Assembly (NCBI RefSeq): GCF_900090275.1
Contig: NZ_LT607755.1
Location: 2,666,001-2,730,000, forward strand
Source of the DNA: Micromonospora zamorensis
GTDB taxonomy: Bacteria > Actinomycetota > Actinomycetes > Mycobacteriales > Micromonosporaceae
Direction: 5' to 3'
DNA length: 64,000 nucleotides
The notes below the pieces were generated by a model. The model saw only the letters and a program-made list of their open reading frames with translations, was not told the DNA's origin and searched no databases. The position numbers and the translations under genes were made by a program. Of this stretch, positions 1 through 11,228 are shown in pieces. Numbering within the stretch: position 1 is the first letter of the stretch; every line of letters begins with the position of its first letter.

Positions 1-45
1 GAGGGCAACATCAATGGCAGCCTTCAACTCGGCGACGCTCGCCAC
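1..45 (-). CDS. N-terminus of an unidentified protein (partial)
   Basis: Only the first 15 codons lie in the window, reading MASVAELKAAIDVAL from a GTG at 45. A strong AGGAGG ribosome binding site sits at 53-58 on the minus strand, 7 nt from the start, which is why I accept it as a true gene start. The amphipathic helical N-terminus resembles small coiled-coil or WXG-like actinobacterial proteins, but too little is visible to assign a family. Confidence 0.5.
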   Translation of the reverse strand, partial: MASVAELKAAIDVAL

Positions 46-197
46 GGCGGAACCTCCTGGGGGCGGGGAGATCTCCATTAGAGCCTATCGGGGGCCGCGA
101 AAGAACATCCGCCCTGTCGGTGTTCCTGCCCGCCTGTCCGGAAGGCACCCGGAAGTGCCGGGAGTCCGTTCTGTGGGAGTCCCAGTGCGAGAATTTC

Positions 198-590
198 TCA
201 GTTGCTGGCGGGGGCCTCGCGGAGCCAACGCGGGCCGTACACCTCGGCGCCCAGCGCCGTCACCCGCCCGCGCAGCTCCCGGTCCGCGGTGACCACCAGC
301 CGACGGCGCTCGGGCGCGTCGGCCACCAGCTCGACCACTGTGTCGTCGCCGGAGCCGGCGGCGGAGACCACCCGCACGCCCTCGGTGCCCGGCACGTCCC
401 GCGCCGCACCCTCGACCACCAGCACCACCTCGACCGGGGCGGGCAGCCGGGCCGGCAGTCCGACGGTCGCCACCGGGGCGAGCGAGTCGCGTAGCCGGGC
501 CGCGGCGCCGGCGCGGTCACGCCACCACCCGTTCGGGCGGGAGCCGACAACGTTGGCGCCGTCCACGATCAGCAGCGGGGTCTCAGTCAT
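198..590 (-). CDS. NYN-domain (YacP-like) putative RNase
   Basis: This 130-aa protein fits a stand-alone NYN domain, a PIN-like metal-dependent ribonuclease fold. Visible acidic motifs are VDGANVVG near the N-terminus (the DGxN signature, residues about 9-16), SGDDTVVEL in the middle and VVTADREL near the end. YacP/Rae1-like relatives cleave RNA in the cytoplasm; the substrate here is unknown. The ATG at 590 is preceded by GAGGGG. It is transcribed divergently from the clpC-like gene across a 141-bp gap. The same frame stays open far upstream, antisense to clpC, but that extension is a GC-rich shadow. Confidence 0.75.
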   Translation of the reverse strand: MTETPLLIVDGANVVGSRPNGWWRDRAGAAARLRDSLAPVATVGLPARLPAPVEVVLVVEGAARDVPGTEGVRVVSAAGSGDDTVVELVADAPERRRLVVTADRELRGRVTALGAEVYGPRWLREAPASN

Positions 591-731
591 CCCCTCAGCC
601 TGCCACCAAACGGCCGGCCCCGGCCGGACGCCACTCCCGGAATGCCGGTGCTCCACCACCTGCGGCGTTTGTCGGGGCGCGCGCCGGGTAGCCCCTGCCG
701 ACCGTGCCGCGCCCGACTGCGGAGGACAGAC

Positions 732-3283
<2,552 letters not shown>

Positions 3284-3287
<4 letters not shown>

Positions 3288-3487
3288 GCGGCCCGGCGCG
3301 ACGAGACGAGCACGAGGAGCCGCACGAGCCTGCGAAACATCGGGACGAGGAGGACCATCCCGACCCGATCCTGGCGCCGCCCACCGCGAACCCCCGCCGA
3401 ACGCGGCTGGCAGCCGAGGGCCTGCGTCCGTTGACCGACCAGGACGACCCGGAGACGTCCGGGCCGCCGCCCGGAGAGGAGACCTGA
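3284..3487 (+). CDS. Small charged protein of unknown function
   Basis: A 67-aa hydrophilic protein rich in Asp, Glu, Arg and Pro, with no membrane segment and no motif I recognise. It is translationally coupled at both ends: its ATG overlaps the clpC-like stop (ATGA) and its own TGA overlaps the next ATG. That tight packing, rather than sequence similarity, is the main argument that it is real. Low complexity suggests an unstructured polypeptide. It could be an adaptor or substrate of the upstream unfoldase, but that is only inference from position. Confidence 0.55.
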
Positions 3488-3837
3488 TGGTACGCGAAGC
3501 GAGGCTCGACCCCGAGGTGGAAGTGCTCTGGGAGGACTTCCACGCCGAGGTCAACGTCCCGTCGGAGCAGCTGCGCACCTGGCTGCTGACCCGGGGTTCC
3601 GGGGAGGAGTCGTTCAGCCCGAACCCGAACCTCGACCTGCCCCAGCCGGGCCGGGAGATCCTCAAGGTGCTGAACAAGCGCAAGGTGGACCTCACCCCGG
3701 AGGACATCGAGGTGATGCGGGAGGCGGTCGAGCGCATCCGCGAGCTGATGGACGCCAAGCCGTCGCGCGGAAACGCCGACGACAGCTGGCGGCACTCGTT
3801 GCTCGACCTGGGTCACGACCCGCTCATCGAACGCTGA
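3487..3837 (+). CDS. DUF3140 domain protein
   Basis: A 116-aa protein matching the actinobacterial DUF3140 family across its length. Characteristic segments are EVLWEDFHAEVN near the N-terminus, LRTWLLT, SGEESF, a helical stretch around LTPEDIEVMREAVERI, and the C-terminal DDSWRHSLLDLGHDP. No biochemical function is known. It is the third gene of the clpC-like operon, with its ATG inside the previous TGA, and it ends just before a strong terminator. Co-transcription with an AAA+ unfoldase suggests a role in protein quality control or stress. Confidence 0.8.
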   Translation: MVREARLDPEVEVLWEDFHAEVNVPSEQLRTWLLTRGSGEESFSPNPNLDLPQPGREILKVLNKRKVDLTPEDIEVMREAVERIRELMDAKPSRGNADDSWRHSLLDLGHDPLIER

Positions 3838-3852
3838 CTGAGCGAACGCACG

Positions 3853-3883
3853 ACGGTGCCGTCCCGGGCGGGGACGGCACCGT
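3853..3883. terminator. Bidirectional terminator hairpin
   Basis: A perfect 13-bp stem (ACGGTGCCGTCCC paired with its complement) with a 5-nt loop, placed between the convergent DUF3140 gene and the minus-strand gene ending at 3895. Confidence 0.75.
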
Positions 3884-3894
3884 TCGGCGTCCTG

Positions 3895-4140
3895 CTACTG
3901 GCCCTGGTCGGGTTCCAGGCTGCCGATGGTCAGGCCGGCCGCGTCGGCGGCGGCGTCCCGGTCACCGCGGGTCTGGTCCTCCCGGGTGAGCAGATTGGCG
4001 TACTCGGTGACGTCGGCCGGGTCGGGCACCGCCGGTAGGCGGCGCAGGAACGCCTCCACCTGGCGGGTGGCGGCGGTGTGCGCGGCGGCCGCCTGGCGCA
4101 GCAGTTCGCGGTCGTCGGCGGGCGGGTAGAGGTCGGTCAT
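3895..4140 (-). CDS. Short helical protein of unknown function
   Basis: An 81-aa acidic, Ala-rich protein predicted to be helical, with no signal peptide or membrane segment. I do not recognise the family. I chose ATG 4140; an in-frame TTG at 4161 would add seven residues, and neither has a convincing ribosome binding site. It lies downstream of the LysR gene on the same strand with a 57-bp gap, and its stop abuts the terminator at 3853-3883. Confidence 0.5.
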   Translation of the reverse strand: MTDLYPPADDRELLRQAAAAHTAATRQVEAFLRRLPAVPDPADVTEYANLLTREDQTRGDRDAAADAAGLTIGSLEPDQGQ

Positions 4141-4197
4141 GTCCGCCAGATACCCGGCCAACGGCGGTTCGCACCGCCACCGGCAGGGAATACCGGC

Positions 4198-5178
4198 TCA
4201 GACCGGTCGGATCCCGCTGGGTCGCCGCACACCGAACCCGGGATTGCTCAGCAGCCAGGACAGGTATTCCGGATGCGGGGCCAGCGAGTCGACGTACGCC
4301 GCCTTGGCCGTCTCCAACACCAGGTCGGCGCCCTGAGCGGCGGGGGAGTCCGGGTGCCAGCCGAGCAGGAGCCGCCAGCGCAGCGGTGTGCCGGCGATCC
4401 GGCGGGTCACCAGCCCGGCCACCGGGCGGAAGGTCGCCTGACACAGCGCCACCGCCACGCCGGCGTCCACCAGGTCGACGCAGCCGCGGATGTCGGTCTC
4501 GTACACCTTGCGGGGGGTGAAGCCGGCGCGGGCGCAGGCGGCGGCGAAGCAGTCGCCGAAGCAGCCGTCGCCCGGCGCGGCCACCCACTGCTCGTGGCGC
4601 AGGTCGGCCAGGCGCACCTCGTCGCGTTCGGCGAGGGGGTGCGACTCCGGCAGCAGCACCAGCACCGGGTCGATGGCCACCTCCTGCCAGCTCAACCCGA
4701 ACCCGGCCGACGGGATGGCGTCGCCGCACACACCGGTGAGCGCGAAGTCGAGTCGGCCGCCGGCCACCAACTGTGCCAACTCGTCCACCGACCAGGACGC
4801 GAACGTGGTGATCTGGGCGGGCGGGTGTTCGGCTGCCAACCGGTGCACCAGCCGGCCCAGGATCGGGCTGTTGACCCCGCCGAACCGGTAGCACGGCGGT
4901 GCCCCGCCGGCGCCGGCCAGCCGGGCCGCCTCGTCCTGAAGCCCCTTCATCGCCGGCAGCAGGACCCGGGCCCGGGCCAGCACCAGCTCGCCGAGCGCGG
5001 TGGGCCGGGCGCCGCGCCGGTCCCTGTCGAACAGCGGGCCGCCCAGGGTCCGTTCGATGCGCTGGAGCTGGGCGGTGAGCGCCGGCTGGGCCAGGCCGAG
5101 CGCCGACGCCGCCTTCGTCACACTCCCCGTCTCAGCGATCGCGCAGACCACCCGCAGGTGACGCAGCTCCAGGTTCAT
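4198..5178 (-). CDS. LysR-family transcriptional regulator
   Basis: A 326-aa LysR-type regulator. The N-terminal winged helix (about residues 1-60) includes ELRHLRVVCAIAETGSV and the recognition helix AASALGLAQPALTAQLQRIE. The periplasmic-binding-like effector domain fills roughly residues 90-300. No target operon is divergently adjacent: the upstream neighbour is the hemerythrin gene on the same strand, so the regulated gene is unknown. The ATG at 5178 has no Shine-Dalgarno sequence but has TACCGT 6 nt upstream. Confidence 0.85.
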   Translation of the reverse strand: MNLELRHLRVVCAIAETGSVTKAASALGLAQPALTAQLQRIERTLGGPLFDRDRRGARPTALGELVLARARVLLPAMKGLQDEAARLAGAGGAPPCYRFGGVNSPILGRLVHRLAAEHPPAQITTFASWSVDELAQLVAGGRLDFALTGVCGDAIPSAGFGLSWQEVAIDPVLVLLPESHPLAERDEVRLADLRHEQWVAAPGDGCFGDCFAAACARAGFTPRKVYETDIRGCVDLVDAGVAVALCQATFRPVAGLVTRRIAGTPLRWRLLLGWHPDSPAAQGADLVLETAKAAYVDSLAPHPEYLSWLLSNPGFGVRRPSGIRPV

Positions 5179-5184
5179 AGGGTG

Positions 5185-5190
5185 ACGGTA
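5185..5190 (-). promoter_or_regulatory. -10 box of the LysR gene (leaderless)
   Basis: TACCGT is separated by 6 nt from ATG 5178, placing the likely transcription start at the start codon. Confidence 0.5.
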
Positions 5191-5264
5191 GGACCACGGG
5201 TCAGCCGGCGGAATAGCCCGAGCGGATCGGTGATAATGAATGCAATGGCGAGCGTGGCCTTGCC

Positions 5265-5867
5265 TCAGTCGCGGGGTGGCTCCGGCAGGTCCGCCAGGTA
5301 CGTCGGCCGCCGGGTCACCACGTCGAGCACCTTGTCCACCACGCCGACCGCCGGCTCCACGATCCGGTTCCACGGAGGGGTGCCCGGAGTGCCCGGGTGC
5401 GGCCGGGTCGGCGCCGCCTCCTCGGCGATCTCCAGCCGGTTGCCCAGGCGGATCAGCTCCTCATCGGTCGCGACCGCGCGCAGCTCCGTGACGAGCCCGC
5501 CCACCCCGTCGACGTGCTGACGAACCCGCTCGGCGACCTCTGTCAACGCACCATCCGTCAGCCCCTTCAGGGCGTTCAGCAGACCGGCGTCGGCCGCGAT
5601 CTCGGCGTCCACGCGCTCGGTCGCGGCCGGCAGGGCGGCACGCACCGCCGGCAGCAGGTACTGCTCCTCGGCGGACAGGTGCCGCGACAGCGCGGCGCTG
5701 AGCACCGGCAGCCCTCCCTGCGGCGTGGCGTCCGGGCCGGTCAGCTGGTCCAGCAGCGCCAGCAGTTGCCGGTGCTCCCGGTCCACGATGTCGGCGATGC
5801 TGCGACCACCGGGCCGGAAGCCGTCCTCGGGTGCGGGCGGCAACGGCGGCAGGGGAACGGTGGACAT
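5265..5867 (-). CDS. Hemerythrin (HHE) domain protein
   Basis: A 200-aa cytoplasmic protein with an HHE cation-binding domain at about residues 20-140. Candidate diiron ligands are seen in DREHRQLLALL, in SRHLSAEEQYLLP (the typical H-x3-E-x2 helix), and in RVRQHVDG. The C-terminal 50 residues are Pro-rich and include a hydrophobic stretch ending in TRRPTYLADLP. Such proteins bind O2, NO or peroxide, or act as iron sensors; the ligand here is unknown. The ATG at 5867 follows a clear GAGGAGGG site. Confidence 0.8.
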   Translation of the reverse strand: MSTVPLPPLPPAPEDGFRPGGRSIADIVDREHRQLLALLDQLTGPDATPQGGLPVLSAALSRHLSAEEQYLLPAVRAALPAATERVDAEIAADAGLLNALKGLTDGALTEVAERVRQHVDGVGGLVTELRAVATDEELIRLGNRLEIAEEAAPTRPHPGTPGTPPWNRIVEPAVGVVDKVLDVVTRRPTYLADLPEPPRD

Positions 5868-6071
5868 GGTGCCCTCCTCGACTGGCGGGCGGAAGCTCCG
5901 GCAGGGACGTACGGTCGCAGGCGGCGGTACCCGAACCCGCTCACGGCGAAACCGACCCGTCGATGTGTCGGCGCGTGCGCGACGGGTGCGTGGCCCGGCC
6001 GCGCCGCCGCGCCGGCCGGTCCGTGCCGGTGCGCCGGCCTGTCGACCGGCGCGGGCTGGTATGAAGAGGCG

Positions 6072-7400
6072 ATGACGAGCGATGCCGCCTCCGCCCGACC
6101 CGACCCCACCGCAGAGGTCGTGGACCTGTGCCGCGACCTGCTGCGCATCGACACCACCAACACCGGGGACAACGACACCAGCGTGGGCGAGCGCCGCGCG
6201 GCCGAGTACGTGGCGGAGAAGCTCGCCGAGGTGGGCGTGGAGTCCGTCCTGCACGAGTCCGCACCGGGCCGGGCGAACGTGGTGGCCCGCATCCCGGGCA
6301 CCGACCCGAGCCGGGGCGCGCTGCTGGTGCACGGCCACCTGGACGTGGTGCCCGCCGACGCCGACGAATGGTCGGTGCACCCCTTCTCCGGCGAGCAGCG
6401 CGACGGCTACCTGTGGGGCCGGGGCGCCATCGACATGAAGGACTTCGACGCGATGGTGCTCGCCGTGGTGCGGCACTGGCAGCGCACCGGCGTACGACCC
6501 CCGCGCGACATCGTGCTCGCGTACACCGCCGACGAGGAGGCGGGCAGCGACTACGGCGCGCGCTTCCTGGTGGACAACCACCGTGGCCTCTTCGACGGGT
6601 GCACCGAGGCGATCGGCGAGGTAGGCGGCTTCTCCTACTCGGTCAACGACAACCAGCGGCTCTATCTCATCGAGACCGCCGAGAAGGGCATCGACTGGCT
6701 GCGGCTGCACGCCAAGGGCCGCCCCGGGCACGGCTCGATGATGCACGACGACAACGCGGTCACCGCGCTCGCCGAGGCGGTCGCCCGGATCGGGCGGCAC
6801 CGCTTCCCGGTGGTCGTCACCGACACCGTACGGGCGTTCCTGACGGAGGTCTCCGACCTGCTCGGCATCGAGCTGGACCCGGACGACCCGGAGACGGCCA
6901 TCGCCAAGCTCGGCCCGATCGCCAACATCATCGGCGCGACGATCCGCAACACCGCCAACCCGACCCGGTTGAGCGCCGGCTACAAGGACAACGTCATCCC
7001 CGGCCGGGCCACCGCCACCATCGACTGCCGCAGCCTGCCCGGCCAGTCCGAGCTGCTGGAGCGGCAGCTGCGCGAGCTGGTCGGCCCGGACATCGCGATC
7101 GAGTACGTCCAGCGGCAGCCCGCCCTGGAGACCACCTTCGACGGTGACCTGGTCGAGGCCATGTCGGCGGCCCTGCGCGCGGAGGACCCGGGAGCACGGC
7201 CGGTCCCGTACATGCTCTCCGGCGGCACCGACGCCAAGGCGTTCTCGCAGCTCGGCATCCGCTGCTTCGGGTTCGCCCCGCTCCGGCTGCCCGCCGAACT
7301 GAACTTCTCGGCGTTGTTCCACGGCATCGACGAGCGGGTTCCGGTGGACGGACTACAGTTCGGCGTGCGGGTGCTCGACCGGTTCCTCCGCACCTGCTAG
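6072..7400 (+). CDS. M20/M25/M40-family metallopeptidase
   Basis: A 442-aa cytoplasmic zinc amidohydrolase of the ArgE/DapE/ACY1/CPG2 family, which hydrolyses amide bonds of dipeptides or N-acyl amino acids. Metal and catalytic motifs seen: HGHLDVVPAD (His-x-Asp), WGRGAIDMKDFDA (bridging Asp), TADEEAGSDYG (catalytic Glu-Glu), the dimerisation-domain stretch KGRPGHGSMMHDDNA, and SGGTDAKAFS near the end. The exact substrate cannot be read from sequence. ATG 6072 has GAAGAGG just upstream. The gap of 204 bp to the divergent hemerythrin gene should hold both promoters. Confidence 0.85.
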   Translation: MTSDAASARPDPTAEVVDLCRDLLRIDTTNTGDNDTSVGERRAAEYVAEKLAEVGVESVLHESAPGRANVVARIPGTDPSRGALLVHGHLDVVPADADEWSVHPFSGEQRDGYLWGRGAIDMKDFDAMVLAVVRHWQRTGVRPPRDIVLAYTADEEAGSDYGARFLVDNHRGLFDGCTEAIGEVGGFSYSVNDNQRLYLIETAEKGIDWLRLHAKGRPGHGSMMHDDNAVTALAEAVARIGRHRFPVVVTDTVRAFLTEVSDLLGIELDPDDPETAIAKLGPIANIIGATIRNTANPTRLSAGYKDNVIPGRATATIDCRSLPGQSELLERQLRELVGPDIAIEYVQRQPALETTFDGDLVEAMSAALRAEDPGARPVPYMLSGGTDAKAFSQLGIRCFGFAPLRLPAELNFSALFHGIDERVPVDGLQFGVRVLDRFLRTC

Positions 7401-7458
7401 CCGTGTCCGGCAGTTGCCGCCGGCACGCAATCTCCCCATCGTGAAGGGACTGCCCCAC

Positions 7459-8121
7459 ATGACCGACCAGCACGGTGAGCTGGACGCCGCTCTCGAGCGC
7501 GTGATCGAAGCGGCCCGCCACCACCTGGCCGCCGTACGCGCCGCTCAGGGCCGCGTCGACGACGACGACGTCTGGCAGGCGTACGTGGCGTTGAACAACG
7601 CCTCCTTCGCCTACGACGAGCGGTTGCTCGACGCCTTCGGTGAGGTGACGCCGTGGGATGTCGACTCGATCGACCCGGACGAGGCCGACGAGCGTTTCGG
7701 CGGCGTCGACGGTGCCGAGGCCAGCGACCCGCACCCGCGGGTGATCTCGGTACGCCAGCGTCGCGACTACCGGGTGCCGAGCGTCGCCGCGCTGCTGCGG
7801 GTGGCCGAGGCAGCCCGGCGCGAGGGCACTCCCGAGGACGACGAGCCGGCGCAGGTGGAGGGCGTCGGCGAGGCGGTGCTGGAGCTGCTGCAGAGCGGCG
7901 ACGGCTCGCTCGGCGCGCTGGACGTCCCCGAGCTGGAACCGCTCGACGGGGTGGTCATGGTCAGCGAGGTGGGCACCCCGGTCGACCTGGAGTCGTTCGA
8001 CGACGACGACGCGGTCGGCCCGTTCCAGCCAGCGGCCGACGACCGGCTGGTCGGTCGGCTCGACGAGCACCCGTTCCTGGAGCTCGACGACGACCACGAC
8101 CACGCCGGGCACCAGCACTAG
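7459..8121 (+). CDS. Acidic protein of unknown function
   Basis: A 220-aa very acidic soluble protein with several Asp runs (DDDD near residue 32 and again near the C-terminus) and a His/Asp-rich tail ending HDHAGHQH. I recognise no catalytic motif. The central part (VISVRQRRDYRVPS followed by a helix) looks folded, so this is not just low complexity. ATG 7459 has GAAGGGA upstream. It follows the M20 peptidase by 58 bp and may share its transcript; a terminator hairpin lies just after the stop. Confidence 0.65.
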   Translation: MTDQHGELDAALERVIEAARHHLAAVRAAQGRVDDDDVWQAYVALNNASFAYDERLLDAFGEVTPWDVDSIDPDEADERFGGVDGAEASDPHPRVISVRQRRDYRVPSVAALLRVAEAARREGTPEDDEPAQVEGVGEAVLELLQSGDGSLGALDVPELEPLDGVVMVSEVGTPVDLESFDDDDAVGPFQPAADDRLVGRLDEHPFLELDDDHDHAGHQH

Positions 8122-8130
8122 GTCGGATCA

Positions 8131-8160
8131 CGCCCGGGGCCCGGTTCGGGGCCCCGGGCG
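8131..8160. terminator. Bidirectional terminator hairpin
   Basis: A 10-12 bp GC stem, CGCCCGGGGC with its exact complement, around a short loop between the convergent genes ending at 8121 and 8176. Confidence 0.7.
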
Positions 8161-8175
8161 TTCCCGCCCGACTCT

Positions 8176-8397
8176 TCAGTACGACAGGCCCGGCTGCGGC
8201 TGGTTGACCCGCCGGCGACGCAGCACCACCTGCCGCGTGCCGTCGCGGTACAGCCGCACCCGGGCCAACTCCCATCCTGAGAACTCCGCCTGGATCGCCA
8301 ACTGCGCCGCGGCGGTCAACCGGTCGACGTTCGGCGGCAGCCGCAGCGGCGCGTATTCGTAGTCCATGCCATCCATGCTGCCCAGCCCAGCGGCCAT
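8176..8397 (-). CDS. DUF5703 family protein
   Basis: A 73-aa protein with the recognisable actinobacterial DUF5703 sequence: MDYEYAPLRLPPNVDR, AIQAEFSGWELARVRLY, then RRRRVNQPQPGLSY at the end. Function unknown; it is small, soluble and usually a single-copy gene. The chosen ATG at 8397 has GAGGGGGTGG upstream. Internal ATGs at 8376 and 8367 would start nearer the conserved core and cannot be excluded. Confidence 0.75.
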   Translation of the reverse strand: MAAGLGSMDGMDYEYAPLRLPPNVDRLTAAAQLAIQAEFSGWELARVRLYRDGTRQVVLRRRRVNQPQPGLSY

Positions 8398-8567
8398 TCG
8401 CCACCCCCTCGGGGGTGACCAACGACGCTGCCGTGGGCGGTTCGTGCCGCCCTGTGCGCGCCGCCCGGTCTCGGGGGACGGCCAGCTGGAAGCGCCGATC
8501 CGTACCGCCTCGTCGACAAGACAGGTACGCGCCCGTGGCGGACCGCGTCGTGTGCCCGGGGAGGACG

Positions 8568-9314
8568 TCAGCCGGCGGGGACGTTCGCCGTCAGCAGTGC
8601 GGCGAGGGCCGGCGCGGCCAGGGCGACTCCCCAGGCGTTGCCCGGGTCGACCGCCAGCCCCCAGGACGGGTCCGGCCAGTCCTCAAACAGGTCGGCGCAG
8701 GCCAGCGCGACGAACGGCACCCCGTCCCCGGCGAACGCAGCGAGCGCCCCGGGCGAGGTGAAGACCGGCAGCAGCGGCGCGCCGGTCGCGTCGCCGACCA
8801 CCGTCCACGGGAAGTCGGCGTCTGGCGCCGGTTCCCCGGCCAGCGGGACGCACACCGGGGCGCCGGCCAGCGCCCCGAGGTAGCCGGGCAGGTCACGCCG
8901 GTCGACGGCCGCGACGAGCACGGCCACCACCGCCGGCTCCGCCTGGGCGGCTGTCGTCCCGGCCGGAGCCGCCTGGGCGTGGGTCACCGCCCGACAGGAG
9001 AGCGCGCCGGGCTCGTCGGTCAACACCTCGGCGGCGGTACGGGTCACTAACGCACTGAGCCGTTCCACCTGCTCAGGAGTGCGCGCCGCCTCGTACCACC
9101 AGCCCTCGGCGCCGGTCGGGCGGTGCCAGCCGAGCGCGGCCAGGCGTGCCTCGTCGTGGCCGGGGCAGACAGCCCGCACCACCTGGCGGCGCACCAGCAG
9201 CCGGATCCCGCGCGGACCGGCGGAGAGCACCAGGTCGGTGTCCCGGTCGCAGCGGACGACGGTGTCCCGCAGCCGAGCGGCGATCTCCGGCCAGGTCGGC
9301 GACGGCGGCGTCAC
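8568..9314 (-). CDS. SseB-like / T7SS-associated chaperone-like protein
   Basis: A 248-aa soluble protein with two apparent parts. Residues 1-110 resemble the TY-Chap/YbjN-type peptide-binding chaperone fold (WPEIAARLRDTVVRC, WHRPTGAEGWWYEA). Residues about 140-245 resemble the SseB N-terminal domain (VCVPLAG, LPVFTSPGALAAFAGDGVPF, DLFEDWP, WGLAVDPGN). Such proteins accompany type VII secretion loci and may hold export substrates. Its GTG start overlaps the upstream ybaB-like stop (GTGA), so both are one transcript, divergent from the EspC-like gene. Chaperone function is inferred from fold and context. Confidence 0.65.
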   Translation of the reverse strand: MTPPSPTWPEIAARLRDTVVRCDRDTDLVLSAGPRGIRLLVRRQVVRAVCPGHDEARLAALGWHRPTGAEGWWYEAARTPEQVERLSALVTRTAAEVLTDEPGALSCRAVTHAQAAPAGTTAAQAEPAVVAVLVAAVDRRDLPGYLGALAGAPVCVPLAGEPAPDADFPWTVVGDATGAPLLPVFTSPGALAAFAGDGVPFVALACADLFEDWPDPSWGLAVDPGNAWGVALAAPALAALLTANVPAG

Positions 9315-9730
9315 GCTGGTGCGCCCGGCAGACGGTCGTCCAGCCGCCCGAGCCGGGCCACGGTCTCCTCCAGTCGGCCCAGCGCCGAGAAGTCACCTGG
9401 CGTGCCGAACAGGTCCCCGAGCCCCGCGCCGAGCGCGACGTCAAACCCCTCCGTGTGCTCGTCGACGTGCGTGGAGGCGACCGCGCGGGCCCGCCGGTAC
9501 GCGTCGAGCACCAGCTCGGCCACCCCTTCGGTGCCGGCGCGTAGGGCGGCGGGCGCGAGGGTGAGGCCGGTCAGCGCTCCGGTGGCGTCGACGGTCGCCG
9601 AGACCAGCCCGCTCTCGTCGGTCGCGGTGCCGGACAGCTCGGCCAGGTTGTCGCGGAGGCCCGCGAATTGGCGTTCGATGTCGGCGATCCGCCCGGCGAG
9701 CGCGTCGAACGCGGACGTCGGGTCCGTCAT
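9311..9730 (-). CDS. YbaB/EbfC-family protein
   Basis: A 139-aa YbaB/EbfC-like protein. The helix-strand-strand-helix core is visible in the N-terminal coiled coil (FDALAGRIADIERQFAGL) followed by LVSATVDATGALTGLTLAP and a second helix VAELVLDAYRRARAVA. YbaB proteins bind DNA as nucleoid factors, but the actinobacterial paralogues found beside WXG100 genes are of uncertain function. The ATG at 9730 has GGGAGGA upstream. The two start codons of this divergent cassette are only 94 bp apart. Confidence 0.75.
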   Translation of the reverse strand: MTDPTSAFDALAGRIADIERQFAGLRDNLAELSGTATDESGLVSATVDATGALTGLTLAPAALRAGTEGVAELVLDAYRRARAVASTHVDEHTEGFDVALGAGLGDLFGTPGDFSALGRLEETVARLGRLDDRLPGAPA

Positions 9731-9823
9731 TGAGATTCCTCCCCGTGGATCGTGCGACCGGGTGGTGGCCGGCGGCCGGGAGATCGTATCGTCGGTGCGC
9801 TCGACTCATGGGGGAGGAATGGC

Positions 9824-10156
9824 ATGCCGCCGGATATCGATGTCGACGTGCAGGCGGTCCGTCGACTGGAGACAGCCGCCAAGCAGGTCGCCAGCTCGCT
9901 CGCCGCGTTGGAGGGGCAGATCGTCGCGGCCGGCGACATGCCGTCGGACGCCTTCGGTCATCTGCCGTTCGCCAGCGACATGCTCCGCGACAAGTACGCC
10001 GAGCAGGTCACCGGCGGCAAGGAGCTGTTCGCCGCCGCGAACGCCGCGTTCGGCCGGGTCGCCACGGCGCTGGCCGACACGGCGGAGGCGTACGAGCACA
10101 ACGAGCGGGACCTCGACGCCGGGTTCAAGGCCATCCAGTCGGGGCTGCCCGGATGA
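9824..10156 (+). CDS. EspC/WXG100-like type VII secretion target
   Basis: A 110-aa helical protein of the WXG100/EspC class: helix, turn, helix, with no signal peptide. The C-terminal helix carries AYEHNERD, giving Y90-x3-E94, which fits the YxxxD/E export signal of ESX substrates. It lacks a canonical W-x-G turn, so EspC-like is the better description. ATG 9824 has GGGGAGGA at 9811-9818. The stop overlaps the next gene (ATGA), the usual pairing of a small partner with a larger substrate. Confidence 0.7.
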   Translation: MPPDIDVDVQAVRRLETAAKQVASSLAALEGQIVAAGDMPSDAFGHLPFASDMLRDKYAEQVTGGKELFAAANAAFGRVATALADTAEAYEHNERDLDAGFKAIQSGLPG

Positions 10157-11214
10157 GCGGTCCGGCCGGCAGCGCCGTCCAGCTGTGGAACGGCCTCGAC
10201 AACGCGCTCTCCGGAGTGGAGGACGCGGTCAACAGCGTCTGCCGGACCTTGGCCTGGCCGCTCATCCAGCTCGTCGACCTGGTCGACGGGGAGCCCGCCG
10301 TGCTGCGCGCGAAGGCCTCCGAGTGGGACGCGCTGGCCGCGCAGGTGCGCGACCTGGCGCAGGGGCACCGCGGAACCCGGGAGTCCGCGCAGGCCGGCTG
10401 GCGCTCACCCTCCGGTGTGGCGTACGGCCAGCGGTTGGCCGAGGTGGAGCAGCAGCTCCTCGACGTCGCCGAGCAGTTCACCGCGACCGCGGAGTACCTG
10501 CGCGGCGTCGCTGACGGCCTGCAGACCGTGCACGACGTGCTCGTGGACATCTGCGTGGAGTTCGTGAACTTCCTCCTGGTGACGCTGGTGACGGCGTTGC
10601 TGATGGCCCCGGTCACCATGGGCGCGTCCTGGGCTGCCGGCGTGGGCGTGGCCGTCACCAGGGGCCTGATCGTGGTCACCAGGATGTTGAAGGTCATCCG
10701 ACCGCTCGCGGTGCACCTGCAGAAAGTCATCCGCCTGCTCCAGCGGGTGCTGCTGTACCTGCGCAAGCTGCGCATGCACCTCGACAAGCTGGTCGACATG
10801 CAGAAGGCGCTGCGCACCGGCAGGAAGTACGCCGACAAGCGCAGCGCCGCCGGCAAGCTCGACAAGTGGCACCACAAGTTCCTCGACCCCACCAAGGGCA
10901 CCTACAAGCTGGGCAAGTCCGGTTCCCCGTTCGACATGGGTGTCCTCGACCGGGCCGCCGCGCTACGGACGCACGGTGTCGCCGACGGTGCCCGAGTGAT
11001 CGCCCGGGACTGGGCGACCAACCTGCCGTGGAACGTGCCGAACTCTGTCGTGCACGGCGTCACCTGGGGGACTGTCGCGCTGACCAGCGGCCTCTCCATG
11101 CCCGCCAGCGAACAGATCGGCGACCAGGTCGACCAGGCGGTGCAGGGCGGCGCCGACTGGATCGACCAGAATGTCTTCGGGCAGCCGCCCGCGGGCCAGC
11201 CGGCGGGCCGATAG
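10153..11214 (+). CDS. WXG-like protein with membrane segments (putative T7SS substrate)
   Basis: A 353-aa protein. Residues 1-130 are helical and include a W-x-P-S-G turn (GWRSPSGVAYG), like LXG/WXG effectors. Residues about 135-185 are hydrophobic (ICVEFVNFLLVTLVTALL, then a Gly/Ala/Val-rich stretch) and should cross the membrane once or twice. A basic amphipathic helix follows (LQRVLLYLRKLRMHLDKL), and the C-terminal 110 residues match no toxin fold I know. It is translationally coupled to the EspC-like gene. It could be an exported effector or a membrane anchor; no catalytic motif supports a toxin. Confidence 0.6.
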   Translation: MSGPAGSAVQLWNGLDNALSGVEDAVNSVCRTLAWPLIQLVDLVDGEPAVLRAKASEWDALAAQVRDLAQGHRGTRESAQAGWRSPSGVAYGQRLAEVEQQLLDVAEQFTATAEYLRGVADGLQTVHDVLVDICVEFVNFLLVTLVTALLMAPVTMGASWAAGVGVAVTRGLIVVTRMLKVIRPLAVHLQKVIRLLQRVLLYLRKLRMHLDKLVDMQKALRTGRKYADKRSAAGKLDKWHHKFLDPTKGTYKLGKSGSPFDMGVLDRAAALRTHGVADGARVIARDWATNLPWNVPNSVVHGVTWGTVALTSGLSMPASEQIGDQVDQAVQGGADWIDQNVFGQPPAGQPAGR

Positions 11215-11228
11215 GGAGGCGACGGTTG